Of a stretch of DNA of 36,321 nt, positions 1-6,207 are shown one piece after another. The DNA comes from an uncultured Eubacteriales bacterium (GTDB taxonomy: Bacteria; Bacillota; Clostridia; Christensenellales; CAG-314), in NCBI GenBank assembly GCA_900546875.1, contig URET01000013.1, positions 1-36,321 of the forward strand, read 5' to 3'. The translations under genes were made by a program, and so were the position numbers. Position 1 is the stretch's first letter. Each line of letters opens with the position of its first letter. Under the pieces are notes generated by a model, which saw nothing but the letters and a program-made list of their open reading frames with translations, ran no database searches and was not told the DNA's origin.

Positions 1-130
1 TGTACCGCGTTGCGCTAAGTGAAGCATTATGCCGCATGGTATTAAGGCAAGTATTGTACCGCGTTGCGCTAAGTGAAGCATTATGCCGCATGGTATTAAG
101 GCAAGTATTATGCCGCGTGGTACTAAGGCA
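1..130. repeat. 27-bp tandem repeat with 54-bp higher-order period, cut by window edge
   Basis: Bases 1-54 and 55-108 are identical 54-bp units. Each unit consists of two diverged 27-bp halves that share the frame TNNNCCGCNTNG...TAAG...AAG.AT, and a further partial half follows from 109 to about 130. The array abuts the terminator of the tRNA operon and probably continues to the left of the window. The period is a multiple of three and one minus-strand frame is open through the repeat, but I see no start or ribosome binding site, so I regard it as a non-coding minisatellite. Confidence 0.85.
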
Positions 131-167
131 AAACGAAAGGCGATACCTTACAAGCATCGCCTTTCGT

Positions 168-168
<1 letters not shown>
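130..168 (-). terminator. Intrinsic terminator of the tRNA operon
   Basis: A 13-bp perfect inverted repeat (132-144 pairs with 156-168, 11-nt loop) lies directly against the 3' end of the tRNA-Tyr gene and is followed on the minus strand by four T residues. It sits where the six-tRNA transcript should end. The T-tract is short, so termination may be incomplete or the hairpin may also guide 3' processing. Confidence 0.75.
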
Positions 169-252
<84 letters not shown>

Positions 253-273
253 ATGTTATAAAAGATATTCGGC

Positions 274-350
274 TGGAGCTAGTGGCCGGAATCGAACCGG
301 CAACCTGCTGATTACAAATCAGCTGCTCTGCCTAGTTGAGCTACACTAGC
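274..350 (-). tRNA. tRNA-Thr (UGU)
   Basis: The 77-nt reverse complement has acceptor GCTAGTG pairing with CACTAGC, anticodon arm CTGATTTGTAATCAG (anticodon TGT), T-arm GGTTCGATTCC and encoded CCA. It is fifth in the operon. Confidence 0.95.
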
Positions 351-374
351 ACGCCCCGGGTCTGCACCCTAAGG

Positions 375-450
375 TGGTGCCTCGGGGCGGAGTTGAACCA
401 CCGACACGGGGATTTTCAGTCCCCTGCTCTACCTGCTGAGCTACCGAGGC
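375..450 (-). tRNA. tRNA-Phe (GAA)
   Basis: The 76-nt reverse complement has acceptor GCCTCGG pairing with CCGAGGC, anticodon arm GGGGACTGAAAATCCCC (anticodon GAA), T-loop GGTTCAACTCC and encoded CCA. It is fourth in the operon. Confidence 0.95.
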
Positions 451-457
451 AAAAAAA

Positions 458-534
458 TGGCGACCTGGAAGGGGCTCGAACCCTCGACCTCTAGCGTGAC
501 AGGCTAGCGTTCTAACCAACTGAACTACCAGGCC
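458..534 (-). tRNA. tRNA-Asp (GUC)
   Basis: The 77-nt reverse complement has acceptor GGCCTGG pairing with CCAGGTC (one G-T pair), anticodon loop CTGTCAC (anticodon GTC), T-arm GGGTTCGAGCCC and encoded CCA. It is third in the operon. Confidence 0.95.
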
Positions 535-560
535 ACTATTTGCAGCGAATTATAAAATTT

Positions 561-637
561 TGGTGGGCCTTCAGGGACTTGAACCCCGGACCAATCGGTT
601 ATGAGCCGACCGCTCTAACCAACTGAGCTAAAGGCCC
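561..637 (-). tRNA. tRNA with CAU anticodon (Met elongator or Ile2)
   Basis: The 77-nt reverse complement has acceptor GGGCCTT pairing with AAGGCCC, anticodon loop CTCATAA (anticodon CAT), T-arm GGGGTTCAAGTCCC and encoded CCA. The first base pair is a normal G-C pair, so it is not an initiator. Elongator Met and lysidine-modified Ile2 cannot be separated safely by eye. It is second in the operon. Confidence 0.93.
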
Positions 638-650
638 TCTTCTTAAATAA

Positions 651-726
651 TGGTCGGGGTGAAGAGACTCGAACTCCCGGCCACATGGTCCCAAACCACG
701 TGCGCTACCAACTGCGCTACACCCCG
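651..726 (-). tRNA. tRNA-Pro (UGG)
   Basis: The 76-nt reverse complement has acceptor CGGGGTG pairing with CACCCCG, anticodon loop TTTGGGA (anticodon TGG), T-arm GGGAGTTCGAGTCTC and encoded CCA. It is the first gene of the operon, about 40 bp downstream of the promoter. Confidence 0.95.
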
Positions 727-769
727 CCGTCTGCGCGTGATTGAACGACTTGCTTCATGAAGCCTACTT

Positions 770-798
770 ATAATACAATAACCGGGCATAATTGTCAA
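770..798 (-). promoter_or_regulatory. Sigma-A promoter of the tRNA operon
   Basis: On the minus strand TTGACA (793-798) is followed by a 17-bp spacer and TATTAT (770-775). This is a near-consensus housekeeping promoter reading into the Pro-Met-Asp-Phe-Thr-Tyr tRNA genes. Confidence 0.88.
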
Positions 799-1130
799 GA
801 ATTTTTACCGCCATTTCAAAATTCTTTTTTAATTTTTGGATTTTCTTCTGAATAGTTTTGTCCTCTACGTCATCAAACCGTATGTCCGGAAGATATTGCT
901 CGGTTTCATCGGGAAAACGGGGATCGAGGCAAATCGCAAAACAGTAAAAGCCGAGTTTTCCGTACAGGAAACACCGTCCCGTTTGCGTGCCGCGGGATAT
1001 CAGTCGGACAGCGAAAAGGCGTGAGGGAAAATATTAAGTTTCGCATGCTTTGGTTTATCTGTCGGTCGGACACACAAGAGCCCCTCTCGGAAATCACCGT
1101 CCGCCCGGACCGGCGGCAAACTGAAAATCA
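799..1130. other. Non-coding gap, nothing recognised
   Basis: Apart from the tRNA promoter at its left edge I see no gene, RNA fold or repeat here. Short open frames exist on both strands but have no ribosome binding site and no recognisable sequence. It is the 3' flank of the Crp/Fnr-type gene, and I found no convincing terminator for that gene. Confidence 0.5.
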
Positions 1131-1778
1131 TCAGAAACCCTCGATCCTGAAATGGTTTTTCCTGAAACTTATGAGACCGTCTTTGCGCATACGTCCCAAC
1201 TCTTTGGAAAGGGCACTTCTGTCGAGATTGAGGTAGTCGGCCATTTGCTGTCGGTTGAAAGGGATGTCGAATTCTTTGCAGTTACATTTAAAGGAGACAA
1301 AATTCAGGTAAGAAGTGACTCTCGCTCTGGCGTTTTTGGAGGCGGAACATATGATACGCTCCGAAAGGGCGAGGTTTTTTTCCGCCGAAACGGCAAGCAA
1401 ATTGAAAAGAAAAGTCACGTACCATTTTTTTGAGCTGTTACGGGAAGAAAGCAGCTTGCACATATCCAGAAAAAGTATTTTCGAATCTACGGCTGCCACA
1501 ACGTCGCCAAGCAACGGGGTCCCGCACAACGCGTAAGCCTCGGCAAAGGCCTGTCCGGCGGATATATTGTTTATTATGGTGGTATTTCCCGAAATATCCA
1601 CGCTCTCGATATTTACGCTTCCCTCAAGCACAACGCCCGTTTCACACACGGGATCTCCTGCCCGGAAAATGAAATCTCCCGCACAAAATTCTTTGACCCC
1701 GGCAAATCCGCTTTCAGACATGTCGTCATAGTCTTTCCGGTCGATTTTATCGAAAACCGATATTTTATTGATATTCAC
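1131..1778 (-). CDS. Crp/Fnr-family transcriptional regulator
   Basis: This 215-residue cytoplasmic regulator has an N-terminal cyclic-nucleotide-binding-like beta-roll (about residues 15-125) and a C-terminal winged helix with the recognition segment MADYLNLDRSALSKELGRM. I chose the GTG start at 1778 because it follows GAGGTG (1782-1787) and places the protein at the usual family length; the longer open frame would run back through its own promoter. It lies divergent to a flavodiiron protein gene and shares a palindromic operator with it. In this family such neighbours usually mean control of oxygen or nitric-oxide detoxification, as with HcpR-like or FNR-like proteins. Several cysteines are present but not in an N-terminal FNR iron-sulfur pattern, so the signal is unknown. 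The family is secure; the ligand and regulon are inferred. Confidence 0.88.
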   Translation of the reverse strand: MNINKISVFDKIDRKDYDDMSESGFAGVKEFCAGDFIFRAGDPVCETGVVLEGSVNIESVDISGNTTIINNISAGQAFAEAYALCGTPLLGDVVAAVDSKILFLDMCKLLSSRNSSKKWYVTFLFNLLAVSAEKNLALSERIICSASKNARARVTSYLNFVSFKCNCKEFDIPFNRQQMADYLNLDRSALSKELGRMRKDGLISFRKNHFRIEGF

Positions 1779-1791
1779 AAACACCTCGTTT

Positions 1792-1807
1792 GGTGGTTTA
1801 AACCACC
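1792..1807. promoter_or_regulatory. Perfect 16-bp palindrome, likely Crp/Fnr operator
   Basis: GGTGGTTTAAACCACC is a perfect inverted repeat in the intergenic region between the divergent regulator and flavodiiron genes. Its centre (1799.5) is about 41.5 bp upstream of the start point predicted for the plus-strand promoter (-10 at 1829-1834), the classic class II activator position. It also falls just downstream of the regulator's own predicted start point (about 1815), a position expected for autorepression. Binding by the neighbouring regulator is inferred. Confidence 0.7.
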
Positions 1808-1821
1808 GACTTAATGGAACC

Positions 1822-1850
1822 ATTATATTATAATTAGAGTGTAAAATCAA
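1822..1850 (-). promoter_or_regulatory. Promoter of the Crp/Fnr-type gene
   Basis: The minus strand carries TTGATT (1845-1850), a 17-bp spacer and TATAAT (1822-1827). Transcription would start near 1815 and run through the palindrome at 1792-1807 into the GTG start at 1778. Confidence 0.75.
1829..1834 (+). promoter_or_regulatory. -10 element of the flavodiiron operon promoter
   Basis: TATAAT lies on the plus strand, but no good -35 hexamer is found 16-18 bp upstream, where CCGACT directly adjoins the 16-bp palindrome. A strong -10 with a missing -35 and an operator at about -41.5 is typical of an activator-dependent promoter. Confidence 0.6.
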
Positions 1851-1885
1851 GTAAAATGCGGTGCGGAACCGCTTTCGGAGGACAT

Positions 1886-3073
1886 ATGAAAAGAAAAATA
1901 AAGAATAACGTAAGCTGGGTGGGCTATATCGACTGGGAACTGAAAACATTCCATGGCGACGACTTTTCAATAATGCACGGTTCGAGTCAGAACGCTTATC
2001 TTATTGAAGAGGAAAAAACCGTGCTGATCGATACGGTATGGGCGCCGCACAGGTTTGAATTCGTCGAAAACCTGAAAAAAGAAATACCTCTCGATAAGAT
2101 CGACTTCGTGATCGCAAACCACGGAGAAATCGACCATTCCGGCGCACTTACCGCTTTACTGGCGGAGATACCCGACGTTCCCTTATACTGCACCGCAAAT
2201 GCGGTAAAGAGTCTGGAGGGGCAGTACGGAAAGCGCGGTTGGAATTTCAAGGTGGTAAAGACCGGCGACAGCCTGGACATCGGAAACGGGAAAAAACTCA
2301 TATTCATCGAAATGCCCATGATGCACTGGCCCGATTCCATGGCAACTTATATGACGGGCGACAATATACTTTTCAGCAACGACGCTTTCGGACAGCATTT
2401 CGCCGTTGAAGAGCTTTTCAACGATAAAGCGGATCAATGTCTGTTATACAAAGAGGCAATGAAGTATTACGCCAATATACTCAATCCGTTTTCGATGATG
2501 GTAGGGAAAAAGCTGCCCGAAATAGCGGCAATGAATCTTCCCATAGACATGATCGCGCCGAGTCACGGAGTCATATGGAGAGAAAACCCGCTTCAGATAG
2601 TTAATAAGTATGCCGAATGGTGCGCCGCTTACAAGGAGGATCAGGTAACGGTGATCTATGACACCATGTGGGACGGTACTGCGGCAATTGCGCACGAAAT
2701 AGCGCGCGAGATAAACAGGCAGAGTCCGGACACCGTTGTCAAGGTATTGAATATCGCCAAAACCGATAAAAACGAGATTATGACAGAAGTCTTCAAATCA
2801 AAAGCCATAGCGGTAGGCTCGCCGACTGCGGAAAACAATATACTTTCCACTGTTGCGGGATGGCTTACGTTCCTCAAAGCGCTCAGGTTCAAAAACAAAA
2901 AAGCCGCCGCATTCGGATGCTACGGCTGGAGCGGCGAAGGCGTGGGTATTCTTAAAAACCTATTAAAGGACGCCGGCTTCACCGTTATCGACGAAGAAGT
3001 CAAATCCTTATGGAACCCCGATGACGACGATTTCCGCAAGGTCCCCGCCCTGGTCTCGAGTCTGCTGAAATAA
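1886..3073 (+). CDS. fprA: Flavodiiron protein (A-type, oxygen/NO reductase)
   Basis: This 395-residue protein has the usual flavodiiron length. The N-terminal metallo-beta-lactamase-like domain carries all six diiron ligands: His79, Glu81 and Asp83 in HGEIDH, His147, Asp166 and His227. The C-terminal flavodoxin-like domain starts near residue 253 (VIYDTMWDGTA binds the FMN phosphate). Enzymes of this family reduce oxygen to water, and often NO to N2O, in the cytoplasm, taking electrons from rubredoxin, which is encoded directly downstream. The ATG at 1886 follows CGGAGG with good spacing; an upstream in-frame ATG at 1856 has no such site. The gene is probably co-transcribed with the rubredoxin gene, 45 bp away, and regulated through the palindrome at 1792-1807. 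Relative preference for oxygen or NO cannot be read from the sequence. Confidence 0.96.
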   Translation: MKRKIKNNVSWVGYIDWELKTFHGDDFSIMHGSSQNAYLIEEEKTVLIDTVWAPHRFEFVENLKKEIPLDKIDFVIANHGEIDHSGALTALLAEIPDVPLYCTANAVKSLEGQYGKRGWNFKVVKTGDSLDIGNGKKLIFIEMPMMHWPDSMATYMTGDNILFSNDAFGQHFAVEELFNDKADQCLLYKEAMKYYANILNPFSMMVGKKLPEIAAMNLPIDMIAPSHGVIWRENPLQIVNKYAEWCAAYKEDQVTVIYDTMWDGTAAIAHEIAREINRQSPDTVVKVLNIAKTDKNEIMTEVFKSKAIAVGSPTAENNILSTVAGWLTFLKALRFKNKKAAAFGCYGWSGEGVGILKNLLKDAGFTVIDEEVKSLWNPDDDDFRKVPALVSSLLK

Positions 3074-3118
3074 AAAACACCGTCTCAGACGGTAAAATAT
3101 ACTGAAAAGGAGAATAAC

Positions 3119-3277
3119 ATGAAATACGTTTGCACAGTTTGCGGATTCGTATACGATGAAAAAGACGGCTATCCCGAAGGAGGGATAGCTCCCGGTACAA
3201 AATGGGATCAGATACCCGAGGATTTTCAGTGTCCGCTTTGCGGGGTAGGCAAAGACATGTTCGAAAAAGAAAACTGA
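3119..3277 (+). CDS. Rubredoxin
   Basis: This 52-residue one-iron electron carrier has both knuckles of the family, CTVCGFVYD at residues 5-13 and CPLCGVGKDMF near 38-48, with the conserved acidic stretch and the WDQIPEDF segment between them. The ATG is preceded by AAAAGGAG. It lies 45 bp after the flavodiiron gene, and the gap holds a short hairpin (ACCGTC/GACGGT, 3079-3093) that could mark an mRNA processing site. The direct neighbourhood makes it the probable electron donor of the flavodiiron protein, and possibly also of the reverse rubrerythrin encoded on the other strand. Transcription should end at the terminator at 3394-3428. Confidence 0.96.
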   Translation: MKYVCTVCGFVYDEKDGYPEGGIAPGTKWDQIPEDFQCPLCGVGKDMFEKEN

Positions 3278-3393
3278 ACCTCTTTTGCACCCCTTTCGCA
3301 AAAAGCAGGCCGAGAACCCTTTTCGCCTTGCGTTTACACGGGCGTAACGCCAAGGCATGAGCCTTAAGTCCTGCAGCTTTAAAATACGTCCGA

Positions 3394-3428
3394 AAAGCCG
3401 CGCATATTTGTCTGCGCGGCTTTCTTTT
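3394..3428. terminator. Bidirectional intrinsic terminator
   Basis: AAAGCCGCGCA (3394-3404) pairs perfectly with TGCGCGGCTTT (3413-3423) around an 8-nt loop. A T-rich tail follows on the plus strand (CTTTT) and TTTT follows on the minus strand. It separates the convergent rubredoxin and reverse rubrerythrin genes and can serve both. Confidence 0.88.
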
Positions 3429-3479
3429 GCATTTATACATTTATGCCCGCTATGTGCGGACCGGAAAAATCCGGTACTG

Positions 3480-4022
3480 TTATTTGAAGTACCTGTCATA
3501 AAGGCCCTGGAAGCCCTTTCCGTGACGCGCCTCGTCTCTCGCCATCTCATGAACGGTATCGTGTATAGCGTCAAGATTGAGCTCTTTGGCTTTCTTTGCA
3601 AGCATATATTTGCCCTCTGTAGCACCGTGCTCGGCAGCAATACGCATTTCAAGATTCTTTTTCGTACTGTCCGTTATCACTTCGCCGAGAAGCTCTGCAA
3701 ACTTCGCCGCATGCTCAGCCTCTTCAAACGCATAACGCTTATACGCCTCGGCAACCTCGGGATAACCCTCCCTGTCGGCTACTCTGCTCATGGCAAGGTA
3801 CATCCCTACCTCCATGCATTCGCCGTTGAAATTGGCGCGAAGCCCCTCAATGATCTCACTGTCCACACCCTTTGCCGCTCCGACAACATGCTCGCAAGCA
3901 TAAACAAGCCCTTCATTCTCCTTCAGCTCCACAAAAGTGACAGCTCCGCAAATAGGACACTTTGCAGGCATGGTCTCCGCTTCCACTATCTGACCGCAAA
4001 CCGTACATTTAAACTTTTTCAT
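3480..4022 (-). CDS. Reverse rubrerythrin (peroxide reductase)
   Basis: This 180-residue protein has the reversed domain order: an N-terminal rubredoxin-like domain (CTVCG at 6-10, CPICG at 22-26), then a ferritin-like four-helix domain with diiron ligand motifs (GECMEVGMY, FEEAEHAAKF, AAEHGATEGKY, ARDEARHGKGF). Reverse rubrerythrins of clostridia reduce hydrogen peroxide, and in some reports oxygen, using NAD(P)H through rubredoxin. The ATG follows CGGAGG. It lies downstream of the mini-rubredoxin and perR genes on the same strand and may belong to that peroxide-controlled group, though a gap of about 120 bp could hold its own promoter. The domain order is clear; regulation by PerR is inferred. 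Confidence 0.95.
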   Translation of the reverse strand: MKKFKCTVCGQIVEAETMPAKCPICGAVTFVELKENEGLVYACEHVVGAAKGVDSEIIEGLRANFNGECMEVGMYLAMSRVADREGYPEVAEAYKRYAFEEAEHAAKFAELLGEVITDSTKKNLEMRIAAEHGATEGKYMLAKKAKELNLDAIHDTVHEMARDEARHGKGFQGLYDRYFK

Positions 4023-4141
4023 GATTACCTCCGAAAATCTCGATTAAATATTTTGCCCTCTCCGGGCGTCACTGAGACTGAAATAAGCACCGGCATCACC
4101 ATTTGCCCTCGCCTCAGACATATTTCCTTTAAAAAATTTCC

Positions 4142-4258
4142 TTACTCCTCTTCTTCAATAAGCTCGAATTCTTCCTTTCCCACTCCGCATACAGGACAAA
4201 CCTCGGGAGCTTCATCACCTTCATGGATATATCCGCATACCTTGCATCTGAATTTCAT
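4142..4258 (-). CDS. 38-residue rubredoxin-like mini-protein
   Basis: This very small gene encodes a metal-knuckle protein. CKVCGYIHEGDEAPEVCPVC spans residues 5-24, followed by GVGKEEF and an acidic tail. The two CxxC pairs are only about twelve residues apart, so the long loop of a classic 52-residue rubredoxin is missing; the spacing matches the rubredoxin module at the end of rubrerythrins. The start is well supported by CGGAGGTG upstream of the ATG. It sits between perR and the reverse rubrerythrin gene and is probably an iron- or zinc-binding electron carrier for peroxide reduction. Whether it works alone or as a detached domain of a rubrerythrin complex is open. Confidence 0.85.
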   Translation of the reverse strand: MKFRCKVCGYIHEGDEAPEVCPVCGVGKEEFELIEEEE

Positions 4259-4321
4259 ATTACACCTCCGTATTTCAGCCCGTACTTTACAGGCCTTTAG
4301 TCTGAAATCATATCTCGCCCG

Positions 4322-4711
4322 TCACTTCCCGTTCTTTGCGCGACACTCGGGACAAATCCCGTAAAACTGCAGCTCAGCCCTCTTTACTTCAAAACCGCCC
4401 TGCACCTCAACGCTCCCCGAAGTCTCCACATCATATACCCTGCCGCAGCAATCACATATAAAATGATGATGAAAACTAGTGTCATAATCAAACCTCTCCG
4501 CCCCCGAACCGGCAGTCAGACGCCTTATCAGCCCCGCCTTTTCCAGTTGCCTGAGATCACGGTATACCGTGCCGAGACTTATATTCGGGAAATCCTCCGA
4601 AACAGCTGCATAAACTTCAGCGGCAGTAGGATGCGCCTTGGTTCCCTCAAGCACCTCTATTATTTTGCTCCTCTGCCTCGAATGTCTCTTAATAACTCTT
4701 TCGCCTTCCAT
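4322..4711 (-). CDS. perR: PerR-type Fur-family peroxide-sensing repressor
   Basis: The 129-residue regulator has a winged helix (HPTAAEVYAAV, SLGTVYRDLRQLEKAGLI) and a C-terminal dimerisation domain. By alignment from memory to Bacillus PerR, all regulatory-metal ligands are present: His in AHPTA, Asp in RFDY, two His in FHHHFIC, and Asp in VYDVE. At this last position an Asp rather than Glu is the feature that separates peroxide-sensing PerR from Fur. Two CxxC pairs (CDCC, CPEC) form the structural zinc site. The ATG start at 4711 is chosen; the best ribosome binding site (GGAGGG) is about 15 bp upstream, unusually far, so the start is less certain. A strong palindrome upstream suggests autorepression, and the downstream mini-rubredoxin and reverse rubrerythrin genes are likely targets. 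Confidence 0.87.
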   Translation of the reverse strand: MEGERVIKRHSRQRSKIIEVLEGTKAHPTAAEVYAAVSEDFPNISLGTVYRDLRQLEKAGLIRRLTAGSGAERFDYDTSFHHHFICDCCGRVYDVETSGSVEVQGGFEVKRAELQFYGICPECRAKNGK

Positions 4712-4740
4712 ACTGCCCGGATATTTCCCTCCGAAAAATA

Positions 4741-4763
4741 TCAATAACGATAATCATTATTGA
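4741..4763. promoter_or_regulatory. Fur/PerR-box palindrome upstream of perR
   Basis: A 23-bp near-perfect inverted repeat is centred on base 4752 (outer arms TCAATAA and TTATTGA, ten of eleven pairs). It contains an offset 7-1-7 element, CGATAAT-C-ATTATTG, close to the Fur and PerR consensus boxes. It begins about 4 bp downstream of the predicted start point of the perR promoter, a repressor position. Confidence 0.8.
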
Positions 4764-4773
4764 TTACGTATGT

Positions 4774-4802
4774 ATAATATCACACAGCCGCTGTTTTTTC
4801 AA
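4774..4802 (-). promoter_or_regulatory. perR promoter
   Basis: The minus strand has TTGAAA (4797-4802), a 17-bp spacer and TATTAT (4774-4779). The spacer also holds a small palindrome, ACAGC-G-GCTGT. Transcription would start near 4767, just before the PerR box. Confidence 0.75.
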
Positions 4803-4854
4803 GTATTTCAACGCCTTTGAACGCAAATCTTCAAATTATTATTTCATTTTTGGC

Positions 4855-4950
4855 GTGATCAAATATACATTCATGTTCTTCCTGTCCGCAGCTTTGATCG
4901 TCTGCAGCCTGACAAGCGGCTATAGGACCGCTTCTCCGGAAAAACCGTAA
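4855..4950 (+). other. Doubtful 31-residue lipoprotein-like reading frame
   Basis: A GTG-initiated frame encodes a lysine, a hydrophobic stretch FMFFLSAALIVCSL with a cysteine, and a short polar tail before a stop. It looks like the beginning of a secreted or lipid-modified protein, but no ribosome binding site is visible. It may be a remnant or chance. The rest of the perR-galK gap holds nothing I recognise. Confidence 0.2.
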
Positions 4951-4997
4951 CAGACCGCGGCAAAACGACATTCAGAAGGCAGAATCAAACAACCGGC

Positions 4998-6179
4998 TCA
5001 TTCCGTCTTGTCGGAAAGGTTTTCGCACGTGAGTCCTTCGCTCATGACGACAGGATACATCACGGGAGTCAGACCGGTTTTTTCACGATACTTCCTTTCC
5101 ACGCCGGCAAAAAAGGCTTCCGCACTGCCCTTTTTTATAAGGCAGACGGCGCATCCCCCGAACCCGGCGCCGGTCATACGTGCTCCGAGGCAAAATTCCG
5201 ATCCGTTTGCGGAACTCACTATGCTGTCCAGTTCAAAGCCCGTCACCTCATAGTCGTTTTTCAGACTTTCATGCGATTCATTCATGAGGACGCCCATACG
5301 GACGAGATCTCCCTTTTCCATGAGGGACGCAAAAAGTCCTGTCCTTGCCGTTTCGGTGACCACGTGTCTGACGCGGCGGAAAAGCTTGTCCGGGAGCAGC
5401 GATTCAGCTTCAACAAGCTTATCGGGCGGGATACGGGCAAGAAAGTCAACGTCGAAACGTTCGGAAAGGATTTGTTTCGCCTGAAGAAGTTCTTCGGACC
5501 TTTCGTTATATTTACTTCTGATGAGGGCGCGCGGCTTACAGGTATCGAGTATCACAAATTCGCAGTCCGTTTCCGCGAATTTCACGTATTTGAGCGACAT
5601 ATCGGAAAAATCCGTAAGCATTGCGTACCCTTTCTTGCCCGAAGCGGAAGCAAGCTGATCCATGATACCGCATTTCACTCCCACAAAGTCGTTTTCCGCT
5701 TTCTGCCCGACAGAAGCAAGCTCGGCAAACGAAAGTTTCACGCCTGCAAGAGAAGAGAGCGCATAAGCGGTGGAAACTTCGATTGCGGCGCTTGAGGAAA
5801 GTCCTGCTCCGAAGGGTAAATCGATATCGTAAAGCAGGTCGCACCCCTTTATTTCCATGCCTTTCCCTACAAGCTGTTCCACCACGCCCGCCTGATAATT
5901 CCCCCAGCTGAGCTTTTTGCATACTGCGGTATTATGCGGATCAATCTCCGCTTTCAAAGGCGTAGTGGTGGCGGCGATTCTTACCGTTCCTTTCTTCCCG
6001 GCTTTCCCGGCTGCCGCGTAAACGCGAGAACGCATGCTCAAAGCCGCCGGAAGCGCCATGCCTCCGCAATAATCGGTATGCTCGCCGATAAGATTCACTC
6101 TGCCCGCCGCACTGAAAAGCATTTCGGGCGGTCTTCCGTATATATCAAAAAAAATTTTTTCGGGATTTCTGTCACACAT
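4998..6179 (-). CDS. galK: Galactokinase
   Basis: This 393-residue GHMP-superfamily kinase phosphorylates alpha-D-galactose to galactose 1-phosphate with ATP in the cytoplasm. The three signatures are in order: GRVNLIGEHTDY (residues 26-37, substrate binding), LPFGAGLSSSAA (121-132, phosphate loop) and GARMTGAGFGGC (332-343). CGIMDQLAS supplies the usual catalytic-Asp region. Length is normal for the family. A GGAG lies upstream of the ATG. It is the last gene of the galE-galT-galK operon, starting 28 bp after the galT stop, so the three Leloir steps from galactose to UDP-glucose are encoded together. No clear terminator was found after it. Confidence 0.97.
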   Translation of the reverse strand: MCDRNPEKIFFDIYGRPPEMLFSAAGRVNLIGEHTDYCGGMALPAALSMRSRVYAAAGKAGKKGTVRIAATTTPLKAEIDPHNTAVCKKLSWGNYQAGVVEQLVGKGMEIKGCDLLYDIDLPFGAGLSSSAAIEVSTAYALSSLAGVKLSFAELASVGQKAENDFVGVKCGIMDQLASASGKKGYAMLTDFSDMSLKYVKFAETDCEFVILDTCKPRALIRSKYNERSEELLQAKQILSERFDVDFLARIPPDKLVEAESLLPDKLFRRVRHVVTETARTGLFASLMEKGDLVRMGVLMNESHESLKNDYEVTGFELDSIVSSANGSEFCLGARMTGAGFGGCAVCLIKKGSAEAFFAGVERKYREKTGLTPVMYPVVMSEGLTCENLSDKTE

Positions 6180-6207
6180 ATAAAACTCCGTGATCTTCCG
6201 GGTAAAA

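Noticed and set aside
836..1024. 62-codon plus-strand frame beside the tRNA promoter
   Set aside because: No ribosome binding site, no recognisable sequence and no conserved neighbour relation.
1131..1970. Longer 279-codon version of the Crp/Fnr-type protein
   Set aside because: Its extra N-terminus would be encoded across the palindrome and the gene's own promoter and even into the start of the divergent gene; the GTG at 1778 has a ribosome binding site.
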